Source: Sulfurimonadaceae bacterium (lineage in GTDB: Bacteria; Campylobacterota; Campylobacteria; Campylobacterales; Sulfurimonadaceae). Taken from it: a stretch of 6,865 nt of DNA. Position 1 is the stretch's first letter, and the number at the start of each line of letters is the position of its first letter. A program made the translations under genes and the position numbers. Location: positions 1 through 6,865 of the forward strand of contig JAPHSI010000210.1 of NCBI GenBank assembly GCA_026193155.1, given 5' to 3'. Under the pieces are notes generated by a model that saw nothing but the letters and a program-made list of their open reading frames with translations, did no database searches and was not told the DNA's origin. Positions 1 through 5,283 of this stretch are shown here, one piece after another.

Positions 1-1
1 C

Positions 2-820
2 TATATAGGTCTAGGCATTGCAGGAAATTTTGCTCTGCATCTAGACCAAGCTGGTGAGGCTGAAGACTTTAAAGATATCATTACAGCAGATGAAGCAGCA
101 CCCAAAGGGATGTTTCCTTTTTACTTACCAAAACCCGTAGAGGCTGCAAAAGATATTCTAAACACTTATCCACTGGATGCAGACTACATAAAACTACCCG
201 AGCAAGATGTAAATGTTCAAGCTGAACCTGAGGTTGGGCTTGTTTGTGAGTTAGAATATACAGGTGAGAGACTAATAGCAATAAAACCGACACATTTTGG
301 AGCATACAACGATTGTTCTATCCGTGTAAAAGGTGCTTCTAAAATCAGCGATAAAAAGAACTGGGGTAAATCTTCAAAAGGTCTATCCAATACTCTTTTT
401 GAGATAGATGCATTTGCGGAGGGTGGAGTTATGGATAAGTTCTCAATAGCTTCATTTTTACGTCGAGGAAATGAAGTTCATGCATATGGAGAAGACGTAG
501 AATTAAACGGTTACAACTACTTTTACTCTAAACTGACAGACTGGATGGTAAAGCAGATAGATACTCAAAATGACTTTGGTCCATTAGAAGACTTAATCTC
601 ATATATCTCAGAGTGTGATCAACCCTCTAAAGCCATCATCTCCATAGGTGCTACACGTTACACTAAGTATGGTGAGACTACTTTTTTAAAAAGTGGTGAT
701 GAAGTCATTATAGTTGTATATGACAACACAAAACACTCTGCCAGTGAGATTTCAAAAAGAGTTATAGACTCGGTATATACAGATGACACTATGAGTGTTT
801 TAAAACAAAAAGTTCTCTAA
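2..820 (+). CDS. FAH-superfamily-like protein (probably DUF5718 family), 5' truncated
   Basis: The frame is open from the window edge (first whole codon at 2) to TAA at 818-820, so the true start lies outside and the ATG at 110 is internal. The layout resembles fumarylacetoacetate hydrolase (FAH) proteins: an N-terminal GIAGNFALHLDQAGE segment (cf. GxNYxxHxxE), a Q-x-EPE-VG strand with two acidic residues (codons 224-226 and 230-232), YNDCSIR (Asp codon 311-313; cf. NDxSxRD), WGKSSKG (Lys codon 368-370; cf. KSFD), a LEDLISYIS helix and a C-terminal FLKSGDEVIIVV strand (cf. LxPGDxVxxxI). In FAHD1-type enzymes the Glu/Glu/Asp set binds the catalytic Mg/Mn ion, so a metal-dependent C-C hydrolase, decarboxylase or isomerase activity is possible; the substrate cannot be read. 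I recall this family as DUF5718, seen in Campylobacterota. About 35 residues after the last FAH strand form a C-terminal tail. The SUI1 gene follows after 1 nt, so co-transcription is likely. Confidence 0.8.
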   Translation, partial: YIGLGIAGNFALHLDQAGEAEDFKDIITADEAAPKGMFPFYLPKPVEAAKDILNTYPLDADYIKLPEQDVNVQAEPEVGLVCELEYTGERLIAIKPTHFGAYNDCSIRVKGASKISDKKNWGKSSKGLSNTLFEIDAFAEGGVMDKFSIASFLRRGNEVHAYGEDVELNGYNYFYSKLTDWMVKQIDTQNDFGPLEDLISYISECDQPSKAIISIGATRYTKYGETTFLKSGDEVIIVVYDNTKHSASEISKRVIDSVYTDDTMSVLKQKVL

Positions 821-821
821 T

Positions 822-1166
822 ATGTCACGCGGTAAAAAATTAGACCTTTTCATCGGTGCAGATATAGATGATGGTTGGGCGGAGGTACAAACTCCTAGAA
901 AATCAAAAATTGCATCCGATATATTAGAGCCCACAAAGCATCAGCTTTTTTTCTCAAAAGAAAAACGTCGTGGAAAAGTCGTAACTTTGGTGGGAGAATT
1001 TTTTCTCTCAAAAGAAGAAGCTAACTCAATACTTAAAACTTTAAAAAAGAAACTCGGATGTGGTGGAAGCTATAAAGAAGGCTTCATGGAATTCCAAGGC
1101 GATATAAAAGACAAGGTGCGCCCTCTTTTAGTAGATGCAGGTTTTAGGTTTAAACCCAAGCACTAA
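822..1166 (+). CDS. SUI1/eIF1-like translation initiation factor (YciH type)
   Basis: A 114-residue protein whose C-terminal two thirds match the SUI1 (eIF1) fold. Residues 49-57 (RRGKVVTLV) form the first strand, 65-78 the helix (EEANSILKTLKKKL), and 78-98 hold the family signature LGCGG, a GxxEFQGD strand and DKV, ending in LLxDAGFRFK. In archaea and eukaryotes this domain monitors start-codon selection on the small ribosomal subunit; bacterial YciH homologues are thought to affect initiation fidelity but are dispensable and poorly understood. The first ~45 residues are charged and not recognisable. The ATG lies 1 nt after the stop of the upstream gene with no obvious Shine-Dalgarno sequence, so translational coupling is likely. 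The last 17 nt overlap the 3' end of the convergent phospholipase gene. Confidence 0.87.
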   Translation: MSRGKKLDLFIGADIDDGWAEVQTPRKSKIASDILEPTKHQLFFSKEKRRGKVVTLVGEFFLSKEEANSILKTLKKKLGCGGSYKEGFMEFQGDIKDKVRPLLVDAGFRFKPKH

Positions 1167-1911
1167 AAACTTTTTTTGCATCTTCATAACCCATCTCATA
1201 TAACTCATCAAACTTTTTAAATGAAAAGATGGAATACTTGTTTATCTTCTCACTCTCTATATAATAATCATAATCATTTTTTTGTCTATCAGCTGTTTTA
1301 AACATCCTTATAGCCATAACTTTTTTCAAATAACTCATCAATCTTGGACGGCTTTTCTTTTTAAGAAGAGGATGCAGATTTACACCTACAAGCGGAAGAT
1401 TATATTTTTTTAGAGGTTCATATGGTAGATGATTTTCAAACCCACCGTCTACTAAAAGCTTTCCATCATAAGAGACTGGTTTAAAAACAGGGACTAATGC
1501 ACTCGAAGCTGTACATAATGTTCTTATATCACCACTGTTAAAATAAAGTTCATCACCATTTTGTAAATCAAGTGCCGTTACATACACAGGTATATCTAGA
1601 TCTTCAAAATTCTTTTTTCTAATCAATGCATCTATAGATGGTGTATTTGTATCTACATTAAATATAGACTCCCTAAACCAAGCAAGGGAAAACATCTTTT
1701 TTAAATCTTTTGACTTAAAGATCTCTAACTGCTCTTTTGGACTGACTCCAGATGCATATGAAGCAGCTATGATTGAGCCTATGGACGTACCACAGATTGC
1801 TTTTACTTTTATATCACTATCATCCAAGTATTGTAAAACGCCTATATGATAAGCACCTCTTGCACCACCACCAGATAAAGCTAAAACTATTTCTCGTTTT
1901 TCTCTAACCAA
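1150..1911 (-). CDS. Patatin-like phospholipase
   Basis: A 253-residue patatin-domain acyl hydrolase (RssA/YjjU-like size). It has the oxyanion-hole loop GGGARG at residues 14-19, the nucleophile elbow GTSIGS with Ser43, the TASSALVPVFKPV block at 134-146, and the catalytic Asp155 in DGGFENHLP, so the Ser-Asp dyad is complete. No signal peptide is seen; the enzyme is probably cytoplasmic or peripherally membrane-bound and cleaves acyl esters of phospholipids, but the substrate is unknown. The start is TTG at 1911: an in-frame stop lies four codons upstream, the GGGARG loop follows 13 residues in, and GAGGTG sits 5 nt before it. The gene begins 25 nt inside the end of the LpxH2-like gene, so the two are one operon. 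The 3' end overlaps the SUI1 gene by 17 nt. Confidence 0.9.
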   Translation of the reverse strand: MVREKREIVLALSGGGARGAYHIGVLQYLDDSDIKVKAICGTSIGSIIAASYASGVSPKEQLEIFKSKDLKKMFSLAWFRESIFNVDTNTPSIDALIRKKNFEDLDIPVYVTALDLQNGDELYFNSGDIRTLCTASSALVPVFKPVSYDGKLLVDGGFENHLPYEPLKKYNLPLVGVNLHPLLKKKSRPRLMSYLKKVMAIRMFKTADRQKNDYDYYIESEKINKYSIFSFKKFDELYEMGYEDAKKVFSAWV

Positions 1912-2642
1912 TTTATCACCTCAAAACTTCCATCAAAATTTTCAACTATACAGCTACATGACTCAACCCAATCACCACAGTTTAAATACTCTATACCATT
2001 TATTTCTTTTGCTTCAGCCTTGTGGATATGTCCACATATAACACCATTATATCCTTTTTTCTTTGCATGGGTAGAGAGGATACCCTCAAAATCCGTTATA
2101 AAAGAGACAGAACTTTTTATGTTATCCTTGACATACTTTGAGAGTGACCAATACTTTTTAACTCGCATTAGTTTACGTATCTTTTGTAAATAATGGTTTA
2201 TAAAAAGAACAAAGTCATATCCGACATCACCAAGAAGTGCAAGCCATTTTTTCGTCATAGTTATGCTGTCAAAAAAATCACCGTGTGTTATTAGATATTT
2301 TTTTCCACTTAAAGATATATATTCCGATTCATTTTCTATATAAAGGTTATCCCCCATAATAAGAGGAGTAAAGGGGCGTAAAAATTCATCGTGGTTACCT
2401 GTTATTAAGTACACTTTTGTACCTTTTCTAGCTTTTCTGAGAATCTTTTGAATAACATCAGAATGAGATTGTTCCCATTTGAACTTTCTTTTTATAGCCC
2501 ATCCATCAATAATATCACCAACAAGATAAAGGTTGTCCGACTCTGTATCTTTTAAAAAATCTAAAAACTGTTCTGCTTGGGAAAAACGTGTACCTAAATG
2601 TATATCTGACACAAAGATTGATTTATAATTCATGGGTAACAT
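1887..2642 (-). CDS. LpxH2-like metallophosphoesterase (UDP-2,3-diacylglucosamine diphosphatase family)
   Basis: A 251-residue calcineurin-like phosphoesterase with all metal-binding blocks in order: SDIHLGT (Asp13, His15), VGDIIDGW (Asp43), GNHDEF (Asn83, His84), THGD (His120) and GHIHKA (His205, His207). The stretch from SDIHLG through SQAEQFLDFL, LYLVGDIIDGW and SHSDVIQKILRKARKG to GNHDEFLRPF is characteristic of the LpxH2/COG2908 branch, related to LpxH, which removes UMP from UDP-2,3-diacylglucosamine in lipid A synthesis. Whether LpxH2 proteins perform this step is not certain, so I give no symbol. The protein is probably cytoplasmic or membrane-associated. The start may be ATG at 2642 or the in-frame ATG at 2633 (residue 4); neither has a convincing Shine-Dalgarno. 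It is the first gene of an operon with the phospholipase and diverges from sppA. Confidence 0.88.
   Translation of the reverse strand: MLPMNYKSIFVSDIHLGTRFSQAEQFLDFLKDTESDNLYLVGDIIDGWAIKRKFKWEQSHSDVIQKILRKARKGTKVYLITGNHDEFLRPFTPLIMGDNLYIENESEYISLSGKKYLITHGDFFDSITMTKKWLALLGDVGYDFVLFINHYLQKIRKLMRVKKYWSLSKYVKDNIKSSVSFITDFEGILSTHAKKKGYNGVICGHIHKAEAKEINGIEYLNCGDWVESCSCIVENFDGSFEVINWLEKNEK
1917..1922 (-). promoter_or_regulatory. Shine-Dalgarno for the TTG-started patatin gene
   Basis: On the minus strand GAGGTG is followed by 5 nt and then TTG. It lies within the last codons of the upstream phosphoesterase gene and fixes the start of the phospholipase gene, since no ATG or GTG is available in frame. 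Confidence 0.75.
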
Positions 2643-2666
2643 TCTAATTTCAATAAATTACACTCT

Positions 2667-2684
2667 TGTAACTAAACGGTTACA
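2667..2684. promoter_or_regulatory. Inverted repeat, possible operator between the LpxH2-like gene and sppA
   Basis: TGTAAC and GTTACA are perfect 6-bp arms around a 6-nt spacer (TAAACG). A second, weaker inverted repeat, ACTAA-AC-TTAGT, lies at 2693-2704 and ends just before the sppA -10 box. The heptamer ACTAAAC occurs in both (2671-2677 and 2693-2699), 22 bp apart, about two helical turns. The position over the expected -35 region of sppA suits a repressor or activator site. No regulator can be named. Confidence 0.4.
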
Positions 2685-2704
2685 GTTATATTACTAAACT
2701 TAGT

Positions 2705-2710
2705 TATAAT
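2705..2710 (+). promoter_or_regulatory. -10 box of the sppA promoter
   Basis: A perfect TATAAT lies 25 nt upstream of the sppA ATG. The -35 region is poor (ACAGTT at 2682-2687 with a 17-nt spacer), as is common in AT-rich genomes. AGGAA at 2726-2730 is the ribosome binding site, 5 nt before the ATG. Confidence 0.55.
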
Positions 2711-2735
2711 TTTTAAAAATACCATAGGAAAATTT

Positions 2736-3605
2736 ATGAACTTTATTAAAAAAATCTTTTATCCAATCGGAGCAACTCTAAAGTATATACAAGACCACTT
2801 CAAAGCGATGCTCTTTGTGCTTTTACTTTTTTTAATTTTTGCACCCACAGAAGAGGCAAACTTAAGTCATGTAAACCTACAAGAGATTAAACTGGTCGGT
2901 CCTATATTTGACGCAACGGATATAGTTGAAAAAATAGATAAAGCAAGAGAAAGTGCAAACATCAAAGGTGTTCTTTTAAATGTAAACTCTCCAGGTGGTG
3001 CCGTTGCGCCATCTGTTGAAATAGCTTATGCTATAAAAAGATTAAAAAAAGTAAAACCGGTAGTCGTATATGCAAGCGGAACTCTTGCAAGCGGTAGTTA
3101 TTATGCGAGCATCTGGGCAAATGAGATTGTAGTAAATCCAGGTAGTATGGTTGGGAGCATCGGTGTTGTAATGCAAGGTGCGGATGTAAGTGAACTTATG
3201 AGTAAAATAGGTATAAAAAGCCAGAGTGTCCAAGCAGGTAAATATAAAAAAGTAGGTACAGGCGACAGAGCGTGGACAAAGTATGAAGTTGATGAGTTAA
3301 ACAAAGTTATCTACGGTACTTACGATATGTTCACAAAAGATGTAGCAGATGCAAGAGGCTTGGACTTTAAAAAGCGAGATACATATGCAAATGCACATAT
3401 TTTTACGGCAAGTCAAGCCAAAGATGTGGGTTTAGTTGATTCGCTTGGTGTAAAGTATGATGCAAAAAAGAAAGCTCAAGCCCTGAGTGGTGTAGCGTTT
3501 CCTGAGTGGAGCAAAGAAGATAAGTTTGATAAACTAATGAAAAAACTTGCCGCAGAAGCTTCTTCATCTATACATATGTATTTTCCAGAGTTAAGTCTTA
3601 GATAA
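2736..3605 (+). CDS. sppA: Signal peptide peptidase SppA (S49 family, short type)
   Basis: A 289-residue membrane-anchored serine protease of the 36-kDa type, about half the length of E. coli SppA, so it has a single S49 domain. One hydrophobic anchor at about residues 24-36 follows a basic N-terminus, giving a cytoplasmic N-terminus and an extracytoplasmic active site. SppA degrades leftover signal peptides in the membrane. Visible motifs are NVNSPGGAVAPS (82-93), the nucleophile Ser119 in TLASGSYYAS, GSMVGSIGVV (136-145), and the Lys cluster AGKYKK (167-172). Lys171 lies 52 residues after Ser119, the same spacing I recall for the Ser-Lys dyad of B. subtilis SppA. The ITASQAKDVGLVD-like C-terminal block is present as FTASQAKDVGLVDSLG. 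The gene has its own promoter and an AGGAA ribosome binding site. It overlaps the convergent wzz gene by 15 nt. Confidence 0.93.
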   Translation: MNFIKKIFYPIGATLKYIQDHFKAMLFVLLLFLIFAPTEEANLSHVNLQEIKLVGPIFDATDIVEKIDKARESANIKGVLLNVNSPGGAVAPSVEIAYAIKRLKKVKPVVVYASGTLASGSYYASIWANEIVVNPGSMVGSIGVVMQGADVSELMSKIGIKSQSVQAGKYKKVGTGDRAWTKYEVDELNKVIYGTYDMFTKDVADARGLDFKKRDTYANAHIFTASQAKDVGLVDSLGVKYDAKKKAQALSGVAFPEWSKEDKFDKLMKKLAAEASSSIHMYFPELSLR

Positions 3606-3627
3606 AGACTTAGCCTCTGTTAATTTT
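3586..3627 (+). terminator. Hairpin across the sppA and wzz stop codons, probable terminator
   Basis: The left arm CAGAG-T-TAAGTCTT (3586-3599) pairs with AAGACTTA-GC-CTCTG (3605-3619) around a 5-nt loop AGATA. That gives 8 plus 5 perfect pairs separated by a small internal loop. On the plus strand it is followed by TTAATTTT, a T-rich tail suited to Rho-independent termination of sppA. On the minus strand the tail after the hairpin is not T-rich, so it would at most be a weak terminator or 3'-end stabiliser for wzz. Both stop codons lie inside the structure. Confidence 0.55.
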
Positions 3628-5102
3628 CTAAAAAAATCTATTAAAAACACTAGAAAAATAGATAAAATAAGCCCTGTTACAAATGCAATAACTACTATCA
3701 ATTTTTTCTTTGGTTTAACAGGGTAGTCTTTAACAATATACTTTCCTACCAAAGATGAATTTTGCATATAATTTTTTGATAATTTATACTCCAAATCCTT
3801 TATTTTTTGTTCCAGTTTTATTTTTTCATTAACAAGCGTTACATCAATTTTATATTTTAATTTTCTTAGTGTATCATTTTGAATATTTTGCTTTTCTTTT
3901 TCCAAATTTACAAGTGTAATTTCTTCTAAATTTTTGATTTTTAATTTTATATCTCTAATATCAATTTCTTGAAGATTATTTTTTTCCTTTTTCAAATTTT
4001 TTAATATTATATTTATCAAATTTTTTATCTTTAAACTTAAATCCCTAATTGTAATTTCTATAAAATTCTTTTTTTCTCTTTGCAACGACGGTATAGTTTC
4101 AGATTCAATAGTTTTTTTAGATATTTTTAAATCTTCTATCTTATTTTGTGAGCCTAATATCAAATTTTGGTAATTTACCATTTGGATTGACGATATAGTG
4201 GTAAAAGAAGGATCACTACTCTTTTTCATATTTTCAACTATATTATTTACGGCTATTATATATTCTTCCAATTTTTTAGTATGAAAATTTATCTTATTAT
4301 TAATTGAAGGAAGAGTTTGCTCATGTAAAAACTTAATTTTTTCATCAATCTTTACAATTTCTTGTTCATTAATATTTTCTATCTGTTTTTCTAACTTTTT
4401 TATATCTTGATTTTTTATTACGTCTATTTTTTTATCTATAGAAGCTATTTTTTGTTCTTTAATATTTTTTATCTGTTTTTCTAATTTTTTTATATCTTGA
4501 TTTTTTATTACATCTATCTTTTTATCTATTTGCGTTAACTTATGTTTTTCAAGAACGCTTAATTCGTATTCCAAATTTTTTATTTGAAATTCATCTATAT
4601 TTTTAATCAGCCTTTTTGTATCATTTATCTTATTTAAAATATCTCTACTTTTTAAATCAATTTTCGGCTTATATAATTTTTTTAAATATTCTAAAACCTC
4701 TTTGTTCTTTTTCAGTGCTTCTTCATTTAAAGTAGCTTCTGTTTTTATCTCAATATAATTTTTTACCTTTTTATTTTGGGATATATCAGTAACTACAGAA
4801 ATAAACTTATCAATTTTTGTTGTTTTTTCTTCAACTTCAAATACAATATTTAACTTTTTAACTATTGAAGATGGATTATCAAGTAGTTGTTGTTCATTTT
4901 TTTCATCATACCCTATAAAACCTATTTGAACATTCGATTTCACTTCGTATATCTGAGTTTTTGAATAAGCATATAAAACAGCTGATGCTGTAACAATAAA
5001 AGTAAAAATTAGTATAAAAATTTTTTTGTCCCATAAGGTTTTAAAAAGTTCAACTAAGTCTATCTCATCTTCATAAAATGTTTTGTTAACTTGTTTTTCC
5101 AT
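3591..5102 (-). CDS. Wzz-like polysaccharide co-polymerase with long repeat-built coiled coil
   Basis: A 503-residue protein with the chain-length determinant architecture: a Wzz N-terminal segment EDEIDLVELFKTLWDKK (11-27), TM1 at about 28-46, a periplasmic region, then the proline motif YPVKPKKK (460-467) leading into TM2 at about 468-490. No C-terminal tyrosine kinase domain is present. Wzz proteins are inner-membrane oligomers that set the length of O-antigen, capsule or exopolysaccharide chains made by a Wzy-type polymerase. Classic Wzz is about 325 residues; the extra length is a helical hairpin at about 150-445, with arms 161-280 and 312-431 made of 15-residue units and a turn near SSDPS (295-299). 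The gene is far more AT-rich than its flanks. It starts 1 nt overlapping a small membrane ORF (TAATG) and appears to be the second gene of a short operon. No glycosyltransferase or polymerase lies nearby, so its glycan is unknown; a role in another long-tethered envelope complex cannot be excluded. Confidence 0.82.
   Translation of the reverse strand: MEKQVNKTFYEDEIDLVELFKTLWDKKIFILIFTFIVTASAVLYAYSKTQIYEVKSNVQIGFIGYDEKNEQQLLDNPSSIVKKLNIVFEVEEKTTKIDKFISVVTDISQNKKVKNYIEIKTEATLNEEALKKNKEVLEYLKKLYKPKIDLKSRDILNKINDTKRLIKNIDEFQIKNLEYELSVLEKHKLTQIDKKIDVIKNQDIKKLEKQIKNIKEQKIASIDKKIDVIKNQDIKKLEKQIENINEQEIVKIDEKIKFLHEQTLPSINNKINFHTKKLEEYIIAVNNIVENMKKSSDPSFTTISSIQMVNYQNLILGSQNKIEDLKISKKTIESETIPSLQREKKNFIEITIRDLSLKIKNLINIILKNLKKEKNNLQEIDIRDIKLKIKNLEEITLVNLEKEKQNIQNDTLRKLKYKIDVTLVNEKIKLEQKIKDLEYKLSKNYMQNSSLVGKYIVKDYPVKPKKKLIVVIAFVTGLILSIFLVFLIDFFRKLTEAKSLSKT
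3810..4169 (-). repeat. Descending-arm tandem repeats in wzz (4 x 90 bp)
   Basis: These encode residues 312-431 as four 30-residue units that also split into 15-mers, for example KEKNNLQEIDIRDIK and LKIKNLEEITLVNLE. Units 342-371 and 372-401 share 18 of 30 residues. Hydrophobic residues fall mainly at positions 6, 11 and 14, with position 3 and position 9 filled in some units. The sequences are older and more divergent than those of the ascending arm, but the unit length and unit number are the same. Confidence 0.75.
4263..4622 (-). repeat. Ascending-arm tandem repeats in wzz (4 x 90 bp)
   Basis: These encode residues 161-280 as four 30-residue units. The middle two (4443-4532 and 4353-4442) are about 78 of 90 bases identical and 25 of 30 residues identical; the outer two are degenerate. 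Each 30-mer splits into two 15-mers, for example QIDKKIDVIKNQDIK and KLEKQIKNIKEQKIA. Ile/Leu occupies positions 2, 6, 9 and 14 of nearly every 15-mer. The near identity of the central units points to a recent in-frame duplication. Confidence 0.85.
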
Positions 5103-5197
5103 TAAACCAAAGACCTTAAATCTATAAGTATCAAGAAAACTATTATTGTAATTAATGAACCCAAAGAAGCATAAATATATATATTTTGTTTTTTCAT
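5102..5197 (-). CDS. 31-residue single-span membrane peptide, translationally coupled to wzz
   Basis: ATG at 5197 opens 31 codons ending in TAA at 5104-5102, whose last A is the first base of the wzz ATG (TAATG). AAGG at 5206-5209 precedes the start by 8 nt, a better ribosome binding site than wzz has (AAGG 11 nt away). The product starts MKKQN, then has one hydrophobic stretch at about 6-25 (rich in Ile, Leu and Val), and ends IDLRSLV. It is predicted to be a single-span inner-membrane peptide, N-terminus probably cytoplasmic. I recognise no family. It may be a small partner of the co-polymerase or a leader ORF delivering ribosomes to wzz. The frame, coupling and hydrophobicity support translation, but a chance ORF in AT-rich DNA is possible. 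Confidence 0.6.
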   Translation of the reverse strand: MKKQNIYIYASLGSLITIIVFLILIDLRSLV

Positions 5198-5210
5198 AAA
5201 ATAGACCTTG

Positions 5211-5230
5211 TTTTATTCCCTATAGGGAAT
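5211..5230. promoter_or_regulatory. Operator 1: perfect palindrome before the small ORF-wzz operon
   Basis: ATTCCCTATAGGGAAT (5215-5230) is a perfect 16-bp palindrome. It ends 13 nt or so upstream of the small ORF's Shine-Dalgarno to start region and, read on the minus strand, continues as CTATAGGGAATAAAA. The same 15 bases recur on the plus strand at 5269-5283. It probably binds the adjacent Xre-type regulator as a dimer, overlapping the expected start of the minus-strand transcript. Confidence 0.65.
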
Positions 5231-5268
5231 TTTAAAAATATTTTATCGGATATATACTTAAATTTTCA
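5226..5268. promoter_or_regulatory. Overlapping divergent promoters of the regulator gene and the wzz operon
   Basis: The plus strand has a -10-like TATACT at 5253-5258, with a weak -35 (TTTTAA) 17 nt upstream at 5230-5235. The minus strand has a -10-like TAAAAT (plus 5240-5245), with GTGAAA (plus 5264-5269) 18 nt upstream. Each operator would then overlap the -35 region of one promoter and the transcript start of the other. The boxes are degenerate in very AT-rich DNA, so this is a proposal. Confidence 0.4.
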
Positions 5269-5283
5269 CTATAGGGAATAAAA
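5265..5283. promoter_or_regulatory. Operator 2, overlapping the regulator's ribosome binding site
   Basis: TTCACTATAGGGAA (5265-5278) differs from the core of operator 1 at one of 14 bases; the two centres are 49 bp apart. AGGGA (5273-5277) within it lies 6 nt before the TTG start of the regulator gene and is its only plausible Shine-Dalgarno. Operator and ribosome binding site therefore share bases, as expected for autorepression. Confidence 0.6.

Noticed and set aside
110..112. ATG as the start of the first gene
   Set aside because: The frame stays open to the window edge and the residues before it carry the conserved GIAGNFALHL block, so the gene is truncated by the window.
81..305. Open frame on the minus strand opposite the first gene
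   Set aside because: It is a shadow of the FAH-like gene with no family motif or ribosome binding site.
1147..1177. Terminator at the SUI1/phospholipase junction (GGTTTAAACC followed by a T7 run)
   Set aside because: The palindrome leaves only a 3-bp stem with a minimal loop and the T run is 14 nt further on, so no proper hairpin-plus-T-tail forms.
1887..2642. Calling the phosphoesterase lpxH outright
   Set aside because: The motifs fit the LpxH2 branch, whose role in lipid A synthesis is not secure from sequence alone.
3042..3304. Two open frames on the minus strand inside sppA
   Set aside because: Both lie fully opposite well-conserved SppA active-site coding sequence and look like nothing known.
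4353..4532. CRISPR or intergenic minisatellite
   Set aside because: The 90-bp repeats are in frame inside wzz, have no spacers, and encode helical coiled-coil units.
3591..5102. Tyrosine autokinase-type co-polymerase (Wzc/ExoP)
   Set aside because: The protein ends 13 residues after TM2 with no Walker motifs or Tyr cluster.
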